From NCBI RefSeq assembly GCF_945605565.1, contig NZ_OX216966.1:5076001-5140000 (forward strand): a DNA stretch of 64,000 nt, given 5' to 3'. Within the stretch, counting starts at the first letter, position 1. Each line of letters starts with the position of its first letter. Positions 55,515 through 64,000 of the stretch are shown in pieces. The notes under the pieces are model-generated. The model was not told the origin of the DNA. It saw only the letters and a list, made by a program, of their open reading frames with translations, and searched no databases. The stretch is from Paenibacillus dendritiformis (GTDB lineage: Bacteria; Bacillota; Bacilli; Paenibacillales; Paenibacillaceae). The position numbers and the translations under genes were made by a program.

Positions 55515-56440
55515 TCATTCCAATAGGGCTACTCTTGTCTCGATTCGCTTCCAGGCATACCGGTTCGCGAAGTCTTTCGATAGCTTTAGCTGATCTGTCG
55601 GCTGTGCCGGATTATGGTTGCAGCTCAGTGAAAGAAATCCAATCGAAATCGGGCAATCGTATACCCTTGATGAATCGGTTCGCAGCAATCCCGTTTGAAA
55701 CGTCCGTATAGGTTATACGTGAGAAGTTTAATCAAAAGGTCGATTTCGTTGCCTTTAAAATCGCTTGTCGCAATCCGGTCGATGGAAAATCTACACTTGA
55801 CTTCCTTGATGTAGTTTTCCATAAGCACCGTTGGTTGTAAAACCGCCAAAGATCAATCGGCTCCCAATCTAGGTTGGTAACGATCGCTTCATATTGCTAA
55901 TCCGTATCGAGTAGCAGGCAAGCTTGATCATTTTGAAGCACCTGAACTTTACGGACAATGGCAACACGACGGGACTTCTTCCATGAGGTTACTTTGTACC
56001 ATAGCATAATGCCTTCGATGACCATCCTCATCCACGAATCGTTTCCAGTAACGGCATGCTGCTACTTCGGCATCCAAACATTTCGTCCATTTCAGCTATA
56101 CCGTTTCTACCGTGGAATCCAAATCAAGGATGAGGGTCGACGGCAAATAGGGCAAAATGATCTAATGGTTGATCTTTCGTAACTTCTGATGATTGGTCGG
56201 ACATGTCTTGCTAAGGCGGATCAATTCCTTGTAAAGCAGGGAATGGTGCGGACAACGTCCACCTAGAAAGCTTTTGACAAGCGAGTCCTGCCGCAGCCTG
56301 CGAAAATGAAAGGGCCGTTCGCAGCCGAGAATCCAGCCGATGATGAGATATAGTAGGATACGGTACACAGGATACAGGGAATTTCCGGCCTTGGAGTAGG
56401 ATAAATTCTCAACACATTAGTTAGTTTGATTTTTTCGAGA
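55515..56440 (-). pseudogene. IS1380 family transposase remnant
   Basis: Leftward reading: RILLYLIIGWILGCERPFHF and LLYKELIRLSKTC near 56200-56380, then KVQVLQNDQACLLLDTD (stop) EAIVTNLDWEPIDLWRFYNQ and MENYIKEVKCRFSIDRIATS. It ends LSKDFANRYAWKRIETRV. Order and motifs are those of IS1380 transposases, with stops, frameshifts and a deleted catalytic core. Confidence 0.75.
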
Positions 56441-56500
56441 GAGTCCATAAAGATTTTTCTGCCGTCCATGCTCGTTGCATGTTGAAGTGAAAATTCGGTC

Positions 56501-57390
56501 TTGATTTTTGATCATAGATGTGAAGGTGCTCCTTTCTTTGTGGGTGATGTTGATGATAAACACCATTCTACCAAAGATTTGAGCATCTTTTCATTTTTCA
56601 GAGAGAGTCGCTTTCGAAATTTAGGTTCAACTTTTTCGAAGAGAGCTAAGACTGTTCATATCGAGTTATTCAAAAGGTTATTTCATCTTGTACTTCAAAA
56701 GTGCAATCGGCAGACTTGACGTTAATTGAAGCTTCCTAAAGAATTATTGCTTATTGATTCAACAACCATTACGGTCGGCAAGACTCGTTTGCCTTGAGCT
56801 CCATTCCATGGAGAACGAGCAGAGGTGAAGCTTCATGTTGCCTTCGACCCTGCTTGTAGCCAGCCACAGTACGTGGTAGAGACCATTGCCATCCGCCATG
56901 ACGGACCCGTTGGCGAAAAACTTGCGGATTCGGCCTATATTCTCGTTCAAGATCGCGCGTACGGAAAAATCAAACGATAAGACGCAAGGTCAATCCTTTG
57001 TTTTTCGATTGAAAGAAAATGTTCAAATCGTGTCTTCTCATTCTTTGCGCCGCCAGAAAATAGAAGGGGCTTTTCTGTGACGAAAGATATCACTTGTTTA
57101 CTTGGCCCCCCAATATCGTTCTCAAGAGCGGCATAGAGTCGTTATGTTATGGCCATGAAATTCGGGTAGTTACGGATTTAAGAACGATCTCTTCAGAATA
57201 GGTCGCAGAGATCTATAAAAAATGCTGGCAGATCGAGCTTTTCTTTCGGGGATTAAGCAGCATCTGAATTTGCCCACTTTATTTGGTACAACGGAAAACG
57301 CAGTATATGGACAGCTTTATTCGGCCTTAATTGTTTACGTGCTATTGAAATTCTTCTATGTAATTATTTTCTACCCCATGGTGACATTAT
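56501..57390 (+). pseudogene. IS4 family transposase remnant
   Basis: Rightward: LLIDSTTITVGKTRLP near 56750 (first catalytic Asp), ERAEVKLHVAFDP, ILVQDRAYGKIKRFD, VFRLKENVQIVSSHSLRR and IYKKCWQIELFFRGIKQHLN (YREK-like motif), then GQLYSALIVYVLLKFF. It has stops and frameshifts but keeps most of the length. Confidence 0.75.
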
Positions 57391-57589
57391 CACAGAAGAA
57401 CAATAAAATCTCATAATATACTATTGACTAATAATATATGTATATTATAATAAATTATGGGTATACAAATATTTCCACAAGTCTCCATTCTAGAGGGAGG
57501 TGAGAATCTGTTCGAATCTAATATATAGAAATACTAATATATCCAACACTTACGAAGGTAGCATCAAGAATTTTGTGTAAATGAAAATA

Positions 57590-58190
57590 TCCTCTCTTGT
57601 AGAAGATAGAGTTAGGGCCTCAAAAGCTGGTCTACCGGATTGCTCGTCTTCTGCATAGTACAACGATTTAAAGTCTTCGAAAATACTTAACTCGATCAGT
57701 TACACGTACTTCATGAGCAATGTTACGTGCCACATGTACGCAGCTTGATTAATTATTTCACCTTTACTTAATTGCTGCCACATCACCCTTTGATCCATCG
57801 GATATAAACAACAAAACTTCTTCTGCACCACTCTCTTTCACGTCCAGCAACAGCTCCTGTCATACGTAAGCCGATTCGGTTGGACAAAATGGTATACGTT
57901 AATACTTCTTTAGAGCCATCTTTACGAATGCCAACTGCAATATACACAGCCTCTTTGGAGACCGTTTCACTCTTAACCGCAATATATGTCACGTCAATGT
58001 TTAGACGGAAACATAACGCTTAGCTAGCGTTCGTTTCGCAAAGGCTTCGACTTGCTCGATGATCGTGCCCTGGTCATATTCGATACCATCTGTAGAGTAT
58101 AATGATTACCATTTTTCGATGAGGTCAGCAATCTTTGTCATCGTTACGCCTTTTTGAAACATGTGAATGAACAAGGATGATCGCCATACT
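57590..58190 (-). pseudogene. IS256 (mutator) family transposase remnant
   Basis: Leftward: the part near 57960 reads TYIAVKSETVSKEAVYIAVG and DGSKEVLTYTI, typical of IS256 transposases after the first Asp. Further left RDFKTLYYAEDEQSGRPAF-like residues appear in other frames. It is a broken and short relic. Confidence 0.7.
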
Positions 58191-58239
58191 CAACATGAAG
58201 TGTTAACAACAAACAATTAAATTATGGAAGGATGATACT

Positions 58240-58965
58240 ATGTCACAATCATTAAAAAAAATGAATTTCTTTGTTTTAGTTACTTTTATTGCATTTGTTA
58301 TGTTGTCCGCTTTTACAGGTGTAAAAGCAAACGCATATGAAAATTCATCTCAATCTTGCGGTTGTTCCAATAAGAAAGAAGATATTACACCAGATGAGGC
58401 TAGAGCAATATTAGAAGCTGACGGTGTTGAGATAATTGACAATGTATCTAAAGACGACAAAGAAAGGGTCAATTCTATAATCGATACTTATCTTAATAAC
58501 TATCAGCAATCACTAAAAGAGTATTCATTTGTTGATTATGAGCAAATTCCATCCAGTGATGTTTATATTAAATTTCAGAATGTTGAAATGAATGGCGTTT
58601 TATACCCTGAAGTTGTTTCTAAATACACTGTTTTTAAAGATTCATCTAACAACCTAATTACGCAGTCGTCATGGATTGATTTGGAAAAAAATAATGTTCT
58701 TGAATTAGGTATGGCTCTAATAGACAAAGATCAAAAAGTATTTCAAATTTTAGTTGTTGATAATCACTCAAAGGCTACTGCTGAAGAAGGAAAAATAGTT
58801 CCTTTTGAAAAAGATTGGTCTTTGTTTGGACAAAAATTCGCGTGTAGTATGACTGGCTTAGTTGCATGCGGAGTTTACTGTACGGTTTGGGGACTTGTTA
58901 ATCCAGCTGCAGGTGTAACTTGTGATATTATTTGTGGCGCTGCTTTTGCAATAGCATGCTTTTAA
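58240..58965 (+). CDS. Secreted protein with Cys-rich hydrophobic C-terminus, halocin C8-like
   Basis: 241 residues. A lysine-flanked signal peptide (residues 1-32, ending VKANA) precedes a charged propeptide-like region with SCGC near 40. The C-terminal 42 residues (FACSMTGLVACGVYC ... GVTCDIICGAAFAIACF) contain six Cys in small-residue helices. This pattern resembles halocin C8-type bacteriocins, where the C-terminal part is the peptide and the N-terminal part is immunity. GGAAGG lies upstream of the ATG. It is intact in an IS-rich, AT-rich island. Its killing activity is a hypothesis. Confidence 0.6.
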   Translation: MSQSLKKMNFFVLVTFIAFVMLSAFTGVKANAYENSSQSCGCSNKKEDITPDEARAILEADGVEIIDNVSKDDKERVNSIIDTYLNNYQQSLKEYSFVDYEQIPSSDVYIKFQNVEMNGVLYPEVVSKYTVFKDSSNNLITQSSWIDLEKNNVLELGMALIDKDQKVFQILVVDNHSKATAEEGKIVPFEKDWSLFGQKFACSMTGLVACGVYCTVWGLVNPAAGVTCDIICGAAFAIACF

Positions 58966-59079
58966 GATTTTAGATCAATTTTGATTACTATCCTAGTGGA
59001 AACCGTGCATGGAAAGACTTTAGCCAAGCCACCAATAGTGAGTCTTGGACGAAAGGGAGCAATTCGGTCCGTTAAGCTG

Positions 59080-59120
59080 TCGCCGCTCACTTCCAATGAC
59101 GGAAGATGGGCGGCGATTTC
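59080..59120 (+). terminator. Hairpin after the halocin-like gene
   Basis: TCGCCGC / GCGGCGA with an inner CTTCC / GGAAG pair, followed by TTTCTT, about 115 bases after the stop. Confidence 0.5.
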
Positions 59121-59134
59121 TTATGTACGGTGAT

Positions 59135-59313
59135 GGTGGATAGGTTGCTTTGCCATCATGATGAAAGACACCTCTTCTGTCTGGTAGTGATTGTTTGACA
59201 CTCTCACTTTATCAAACGAAGCGGTGTTTTTCTCTTTTTCAAGAAGTAAATTAATCTCGTAGAAGTCCTACGACGATAAGCTTTCAAGGCAATTTCTGTT
59301 CTGCGAAAGTTGA
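59135..59313 (-). mobile_element. 5' end of an IS4-type element, right copy
   Basis: On the minus strand the terminal AACTTTCGCAG (about 59297-59310) leads to GGTGTCTTTCATCATGATGGCAAAG, the same leader and start codon region as the copy at 53980-54010. Then the homology ends. Together with the opposite end at 53038 it frames the 53.0-59.3 kb region. It abuts the stop codon of the alarmone synthetase gene. Confidence 0.7.
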
Positions 59314-59314
59314 A

Positions 59315-59959
59315 TTATGAAGAAGTAAGTAATTGATTGCGCAGCAGCGACATCTGCCGATCCATCTGGAAGGATGATTGCGCCAGTGCCTTCAACTGTT
59401 CTTTCGCTTCGTCGGGGATTTCTCCCCCTTGGTATTTGTAATTGAGCTTATGCTCCGTCGCCGCCCAGAAATCCATGGATGACGTCCGCAGCTGAATCTC
59501 CGCCGGAATCCACAATACGCCTTCCGACAAAATCACCTGTGTCTGAACGACCAAATGCAAGCTCATGTACCCGCTTGGCTTCGGGTGTTGGATATAGTCT
59601 TTGATCTGAATAACGCGAATGTCCTCCCGTTGTTCAATATGCTCCTTCATCATGTAGACGTCATCGATGAACGTCGTCACGATGCGAAGGCCGGCGATAT
59701 CCCGAATCTGCTCCTGCACGATCTGCTGGTTGAACGGGATGTTTTTGCGTTCCATCTTTTTGATCAGAGACAGCGGATCTTTAATTCTCCCTTTGATATG
59801 CTCGATGGGAGAATATCCGTGCCTCGTCTTCCATTCCAAATCAATAATCTGGAAATCGCTTTTCAGCTCATTCAGCGCCATTTGATACTGGCGGAAAAAC
59901 CCGCCCCAATGCTTCTGCAGTGCTTCCAGTATTTCAAATCGTCCAATCATCATGTTCAT
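59315..59959 (-). CDS. Small alarmone synthetase, RelP/YwaC type (ppGpp synthesis)
   Basis: 214 residues with only the RelA/SpoT synthetase domain. Signatures include GYSPIEHIKGRIKDP, IRDIAGLRIVTTFIDDVY, IKDYIQHPKPSGYMSLHLVV (G-loop), IPAEIQLRTSSMDFWAATEH and a C-terminal helix. It transfers pyrophosphate from ATP to GDP/GTP. There is no hydrolase domain. The PIEH and IKDYIQ-PKP pattern is closer to YwaC/RelP than to YjbM/RelQ. GGAGGAACC precedes the ATG at 59959. An IS end directly follows the stop; the last codons still read normally, so the gene seems intact. Confidence 0.9.
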   Translation of the reverse strand: MNMMIGRFEILEALQKHWGGFFRQYQMALNELKSDFQIIDLEWKTRHGYSPIEHIKGRIKDPLSLIKKMERKNIPFNQQIVQEQIRDIAGLRIVTTFIDDVYMMKEHIEQREDIRVIQIKDYIQHPKPSGYMSLHLVVQTQVILSEGVLWIPAEIQLRTSSMDFWAATEHKLNYKYQGGEIPDEAKEQLKALAQSSFQMDRQMSLLRNQLLTSS

Positions 59960-60068
59960 GCTGGTTCCTCCATTGCTGTTAACCCTATGTCATTCAGCTT
60001 ACGCTACACGGATTCAATTTTCAAATAGCTCAAAAAGCTCGCTCAGCCGGAACCTTGCGAAAGAAAAA

Positions 60069-60088
60069 ACCGCCCTGGAAGGCGGTTG
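60069..60088 (-). terminator. Rho-independent terminator after the 60.1 kb GNAT gene
   Basis: AACCGCC / GGCGGTT with a six-base loop, and a T run on the minus strand. Confidence 0.8.
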
Positions 60089-60100
60089 AAGTGTATGAGG

Positions 60101-60817
60101 TCAAAGGATGGTGAAATTGACTCCATAGAAGGACAAAGCTAATTTTTGTGCCACGCGTTGGGATGACAGATTCTCTTCCAACGTGCTGTATAACGGGAAC
60201 GCGTCCATCTTCCGCACGGCCCGTGCCCAGCCGGCAACCACGGCGCCGGCATAACCCCTTCCACGATAGGTATCCAAGGTCTCCAGCCCCGCTTCATGAG
60301 CTCCGGGTGCAATGCGAACGCTGCGGCAGATCGAGACGGCCCTGTTGTCGCGCACGAGCGCAATGCAGGGCTGTGCGTAATTTATTTCCGTGGTCAGCCA
60401 TTCGAAACTGCCGTGCAGCAATTCGGTGCTATTTTCTCGCGTGATGCGGACGACCTCCATTGCCGGCGCGGCGTCAGGAACCAGATAACAAGGCCCCATC
60501 GTGAAGCGTTCACTGTGAAGGAGGCTCATATAAGCCTCCATATGTCGCGGCTTCGTCTGGACATCCCGGATGTGCGGCTCGTCGGCGCATAATTCCTTCA
60601 GCTGCGCGACAAGCTTCTCCGGGACATCATGCCGACACCGGCAGAGAGCCGAACCGTCAATCGTCCGTCCCAGGAAAAATCGAGGCGCAGGGGGCTCGCC
60701 GGGCCAGGGCTCGTTGATCGTGAGAAGCCGCATGTTCCGGTCATGCGTAAACATCGCCTCAGCATGCAATTCCATCAACTCCTGGGGGGCAGGCTTGATT
60801 TTTGCCTGATCATTCAA
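60101..60817 (-). CDS. GNAT family N-acetyltransferase
   Basis: 238 residues from a TTG at 60817, which has GGAGGGATGG upstream; the in-frame ATG at 60874 lacks a ribosome site. The N-terminal half (HDVPEKLVAQLKELCADEP) looks like the FR47-type GNAT prefix. The C-terminal CoA part is TYRGRGYAGAVVAGWARAV, followed by FPLYSTLEENLSSQRVAQKL. Related proteins are unspecified acetyltransferases. A terminator follows at once. Confidence 0.8.
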   Translation of the reverse strand: MNDQAKIKPAPQELMELHAEAMFTHDRNMRLLTINEPWPGEPPAPRFFLGRTIDGSALCRCRHDVPEKLVAQLKELCADEPHIRDVQTKPRHMEAYMSLLHSERFTMGPCYLVPDAAPAMEVVRITRENSTELLHGSFEWLTTEINYAQPCIALVRDNRAVSICRSVRIAPGAHEAGLETLDTYRGRGYAGAVVAGWARAVRKMDAFPLYSTLEENLSSQRVAQKLALSFYGVNFTIL

Positions 60818-61146
60818 GCTTCCATCCCTCCGATCCGTTACAATGAACGAGTTTCGTACTGTGATCCGCTTCAATCATATCAAAATGATCCAAACATTAC
60901 ATAGCAATTCTTGCTCTCCGAACGACAAAGCCATAAAAAACAAGCGGACCCCCGAAGTCTGATCGCTTCCCCCAGCAGCTCCCCTAACGAAAAGTGACGG
61001 TATACCCGTTCACACAGTGATTCGGAAAGCATCACTCACACCGACATCGAGGGATACCCCATTTCAACCACTACTTTTGATTAATTCATCCCAATCAATC
61101 GCGCAGCCGTTTCGAATCGAGCTCCTCGACATGCTCAAGGTAAAAA
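60818..61146. other. Intergenic region between GNAT and the toxin-immunity locus
   Basis: 329 bases, no supported ORF. It probably carries the GNAT promoter on the minus strand; nothing else is seen. Confidence 0.3.
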
Positions 61147-61183
61147 CAGGTCAATTAAAGACCATGAGTCCATAATTGACCTG
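61147..61183 (-). terminator. Rho-independent terminator after the pentapeptide gene
   Basis: Perfect 11-bp stem CAGGTCAATTA / TAATTGACCTG with five T after it on the minus strand. Confidence 0.85.
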
Positions 61184-61210
61184 GGGTTTAAAATAATCGT
61201 ATTATCTTTA

Positions 61211-61813
61211 TCATTCATTAGAACTCTGGCGTAAAAGCCACTCTTTGGCATCCTGTTCATAAAGAAGTAATGGATTTTCGGGAGTACCAATATTAATACT
61301 TTGTATAAAGGCCTCGTTCAGACCTTTAATACCGCTTAGCTGGGCTCCTTGAAATAGAACCCCTTCGAAGGTTGATAGACTTACATCTGCATTTTGAAAA
61401 TCTGCTTCACGGAAATCTGCTACATCAAACAAGGCTCCAACTAGTGTTGTATTTCTTAAATCTGCTTTATAAAACACCGTTTCAATGCAATCACTTTTCG
61501 CAAATCTTGCGTTTTGAGCATTCACATTGGTAAGATTCGCATACGATAAGTTCGCTTTATAAAAATCCGCATATTGCACATTAGCTGAAATAAATGTTGA
61601 AGAGCAGACAATGGACGATGACATATCTTTATTCTTTAGATCCATACCGTCAAATATACAATCCGTCACATAGGCTTGATCTAGAGAAAACTTTGACAGA
61701 TCAACCTCACGAAAATCGATTTCATCGGCTCGCAATTTATTGCCCCGTTTTCCGAGCGTATCAATCGATAGTTGATGCGCCTTTAGTTGGTTGATAATTT
61801 CATTAGGGTGCAC
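61211..61813 (-). CDS. Pentapeptide-repeat protein, probable immunity protein
   Basis: 200 residues. After a helical N-terminus, residues about 25-165 are pentapeptide repeats (A(D/N)LxX pattern: YADFYKANLSYANLTNVNAQ, FREADFQNADVSLS) forming a right-handed beta helix. It starts 15 bases after the toxin stop on the same strand, the place of an immunity gene. The ribosome site is GGGGAAGACAG-like. Pentapeptide repeats mimic DNA or bind proteins, which fits inhibition of a nuclease toxin. Direct evidence for immunity is lacking. Confidence 0.7.
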   Translation of the reverse strand: MHPNEIINQLKAHQLSIDTLGKRGNKLRADEIDFREVDLSKFSLDQAYVTDCIFDGMDLKNKDMSSSIVCSSTFISANVQYADFYKANLSYANLTNVNAQNARFAKSDCIETVFYKADLRNTTLVGALFDVADFREADFQNADVSLSTFEGVLFQGAQLSGIKGLNEAFIQSINIGTPENPLLLYEQDAKEWLLRQSSNE

Positions 61814-61828
61814 TCTGTCTTCCCCTCT

Positions 61829-64000
61829 CTACGGATACCAAATCATTCTGTCCCACATTCCAGCTTCTTGTATAGCCTTCTTGAACTGATCCGCATGGTC
61901 AGGAGTCATATTACGGGTATCTAGGATTACATTGTGAGACTTGTTTAGCTCTTTATTGATTGCCTTCATTCCATTACGAACGGTAAAAGCTCCTTTGTGG
62001 GGAGATGTATGGCCATTCGGATAAGATTCAAAACTTTTTACGTTCCACTTTATACCCGTTGTTATGTCAATGAATTCCGCTCCGCCATTGGCCTGCGGAT
62101 CGCGAATAATTTCCCCGAGCTTCCCTTGTCTTTCTACATCCAATCCAATGTCTCGTTCCTTCATCCCTTGCTCTCTAATTCTCCCTCCATGGAACGGAGC
62201 ACCGGCCAATTCATCTAGCTCTTTCTGAGTTCTTCCCCCTGTATATTTTACGCCTTCGGTTCGAACGGCTCTTCCAGATGGATAAGTCTGTTCCCATGCT
62301 TTCATTCTTGATGACATTTGCAATTGCTTGTTGGCTTGTGGGAGAGGATCGTCATGACCCGGTACATGGCTGCCGTGGCTAGTTGCCAATTGTGGTGCAA
62401 GACGGGCATGATCCATGCTTTTTTTTAAATTGTTTATTTGTCCATTCAGGTATTCACCCAGATTATCATATGCATTTTGGACTGCCTGCCGTGAGCCTGT
62501 CAACGCCATGTTCAAACCAATGGTACCCACTGCGCATCTTGCTGCATTAATCCAGTCGCCTTCTTGAGCGTATTGTTCTGCAGCTTGAACATGTAGCGCA
62601 TGCAGTCCATAGTTTGTGCCTTTGGCAGCCTTAGCTGCTTTTGGAATAATAGATGTTGCTTTTTTGGCTAACTGGACGCCCTTGATCATCGGACCTGCCA
62701 ACGGAAGCGCGGCTGCACAGCATAGAGCTCCGTCTGCGTAGCTGCTCCTTGCCATAGACATGGCTCCATTGATAAGACTGGCCGGACTCCCGATCACAGG
62801 GATTAACCCTAAAATATTTAACCCCAGCTGCACAGAATCCAGTAACCAATTTGATGATTTTGTTTCTTTTTCTTTTTTATATTGATTTACCATTTGCTGA
62901 TATGCCCTGTCAGCCTCGTCATCATCCACGACGACAGGGGCCTTCACGGTTCCATCCACATGAACGGACGAGGCTAACGTATCTGCTTCGCCATCCAGAA
63001 TGATACTGTTACTGCCACACATCAAATAAATTGCTTCTTGTGCATTAGCCGTTATCTTGTTCTTTGTCGTTAACTGAATATCCTCATTTGACACTAATGT
63101 AATCGTGCTGTGACTATGAATCTTTACTCCATGCTGTTCATGCAATGTGATAAAATTGCTCTCTTTATTGGTAGACAGGGTTAATGCCTTGTTATCGAGT
63201 ACCATTTCCTTGCCATAAGCGGTCCGAAAATATTTAACCGTTGGATCAGGCAAATTGGTTGAGTCATACTCTTCCTTACGGATTGAACTCTTGACAAATG
63301 CCTGTTCCTCATGACCACTAGGGAAGTACAGCTGCACATCATCCCCTATTTCGGGCATGCAGTACCAACCAGTATGACCCTCTGCGGAATAGACAGAAGA
63401 GTAGGGGAACCAGCATGTCGTTGTGTCCCGTTCCTGCGGCTTGTCAATGTCAAGATGGATCTTTACATCACTTGCGGATACATCAACAACTGATCCGGTC
63501 AGGGAGATACCGGCAATAGATGGATTTATAACTTTTCTCTGGCGCAGTCCATGTTCCGGAGCAATCAAATACTTATAAATCAAGATCCCATCTTTCATAC
63601 TTACCGAAGATTGAAATATGATTCTCTCTCTATTTTCAAATATTACTCTGTCTCCGATATGAAAATATTGGGGAGATTCCATTTCACAACTTATAAATTC
63701 ATTGTCGCTTAGATCCCAACTATCGTCGCTTTCCGAAGCTTCGTAATAAGCAGATAGATTCTTTTTTACGTTATAATTTCTACATTCAATCGGAACCGTC
63801 TTTTTTCCATCAGGCAGACCTAACCAGAATTTTGGAGAATCCGCACTCGAATCAGGAATAAGACCTGCACCAAGATGAGAAGCCATCCTTTTTAGAAATT
63901 GCCAATCTGTTTCATTGTATTGGAGAGTAAAAGCTCCTAACCTGGTGGAATCAGAAACATCACTGATGAAATTTGCTTTCGGATATTTGGCTATAATCGA
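61829..64000 (-). CDS. VgrG-like carrier protein with C-terminal toxin domain, 5' end off the window
   Basis: Over 720 residues; the frame is open to the right edge, so the start is missing. The N-terminal part includes YNETDWQFLKRMASHLGAG, a gp27/VgrG-type motif, and EIGDDVQLYFPSGHEEQAFV, a gp5/VgrG OB-fold. It is followed by beta-helix-like strands and a membrane-active pre-toxin region (LGLIPVIGSPASLINGAM). The C-terminal about 140 residues (GGAEFIDITTGIKWNVKSFES, VILDTRNMTPDHADQFKKAI) resemble nuclease-type CDI toxins with acidic and VK residues. It is probably delivered by a contractile or phage-like apparatus. A pentapeptide gene follows. Confidence 0.75.
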   Translation of the reverse strand, partial: SIIAKYPKANFISDVSDSTRLGAFTLQYNETDWQFLKRMASHLGAGLIPDSSADSPKFWLGLPDGKKTVPIECRNYNVKKNLSAYYEASESDDSWDLSDNEFISCEMESPQYFHIGDRVIFENRERIIFQSSVSMKDGILIYKYLIAPEHGLRQRKVINPSIAGISLTGSVVDVSASDVKIHLDIDKPQERDTTTCWFPYSSVYSAEGHTGWYCMPEIGDDVQLYFPSGHEEQAFVKSSIRKEEYDSTNLPDPTVKYFRTAYGKEMVLDNKALTLSTNKESNFITLHEQHGVKIHSHSTITLVSNEDIQLTTKNKITANAQEAIYLMCGSNSIILDGEADTLASSVHVDGTVKAPVVVDDDEADRAYQQMVNQYKKEKETKSSNWLLDSVQLGLNILGLIPVIGSPASLINGAMSMARSSYADGALCCAAALPLAGPMIKGVQLAKKATSIIPKAAKAAKGTNYGLHALHVQAAEQYAQEGDWINAARCAVGTIGLNMALTGSRQAVQNAYDNLGEYLNGQINNLKKSMDHARLAPQLATSHGSHVPGHDDPLPQANKQLQMSSRMKAWEQTYPSGRAVRTEGVKYTGGRTQKELDELAGAPFHGGRIREQGMKERDIGLDVERQGKLGEIIRDPQANGGAEFIDITTGIKWNVKSFESYPNGHTSPHKGAFTVRNGMKAINKELNKSHNVILDTRNMTPDHADQFKKAIQEAGMWDRMIWYP

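Noticed and set aside
1-64000. CRISPR array, tRNA or rRNA genes
   Set aside because: No regularly spaced identical repeats and no cloverleaf or rRNA-like sequence were recognised by eye.

Overview
The window looks like a chromosomal segment of a Paenibacillus-type Firmicute. Evidence: strong GGAGG-type ribosome sites before nearly every gene, S-layer (SLH) anchored secreted enzymes, an ABC-F ATPase, a RelP-type small alarmone synthetase, DUF1360, DUF2798 and YitT proteins, many GNAT acetyltransferases, and an uneven GC content in which GC-rich housekeeping blocks are broken by AT-rich islands. The genus is an inference. No rRNA, tRNA or CRISPR array was seen.

Layout. 1-7 kb: copper efflux pair (copA plus a TauE/SafE-like membrane protein), an alpha-L-fucosidase, a dihydrolipoamide-dehydrogenase-like flavoprotein without its redox cysteines, and a GNAT/kinase-like pair. 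7-13 kb: accessory block with DUF2798, a GNAT gene and a leftward operon remnant of a decayed ABC transporter, a 62-residue peptide with eight cysteines, an intact S41 peptidase and a frameshifted second S41 peptidase. 13-31 kb: mostly ordinary metabolism and regulation (beta-helix protein, nonsense-interrupted serine hydrolase, ApbE, a 1038-residue GNAT fusion followed by an amidohydrolase, AraC, DinB, ABC-F with a leader ORF and attenuator-like terminator, MerR-VOC fusion, small membrane proteins, a double GNAT fusion).

31.4-36.7 kb: AT-rich defence-like island. A restriction-endonuclease/nSTAND3-type NTPase gene, split by two slippage-type frameshifts, is followed 16 bases later by a second gene with its own C-terminal Mrr-like nuclease domain. 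37-50 kb: MATE pump divergent from an AraC regulator, a very large DUF4011 helicase-nuclease, an XRE regulator, YitT, MarR and a chemotaxis receptor. 50-59.3 kb: decayed insertion sequences (IS110, IS4-type, IS1380, IS256) around an SLH-GH18 gene, a two-helix membrane peptide and a halocin-C8-like secreted cysteine-rich protein. The span 53.0-59.3 kb is bounded by inverted ends of one IS type.

59.3-64 kb: a small alarmone synthetase, a GNAT protein, and a polymorphic-toxin pair: a VgrG-like carrier with a C-terminal nuclease-like toxin that runs off the right edge, and a pentapeptide-repeat protein immediately downstream as the probable immunity gene.

Best candidates for undescribed biology are the two-nuclease STAND island, the Cys-rich-peptide/S41/ABC cluster, the halocin-like protein in the IS graveyard, and the VgrG-toxin/pentapeptide pair.
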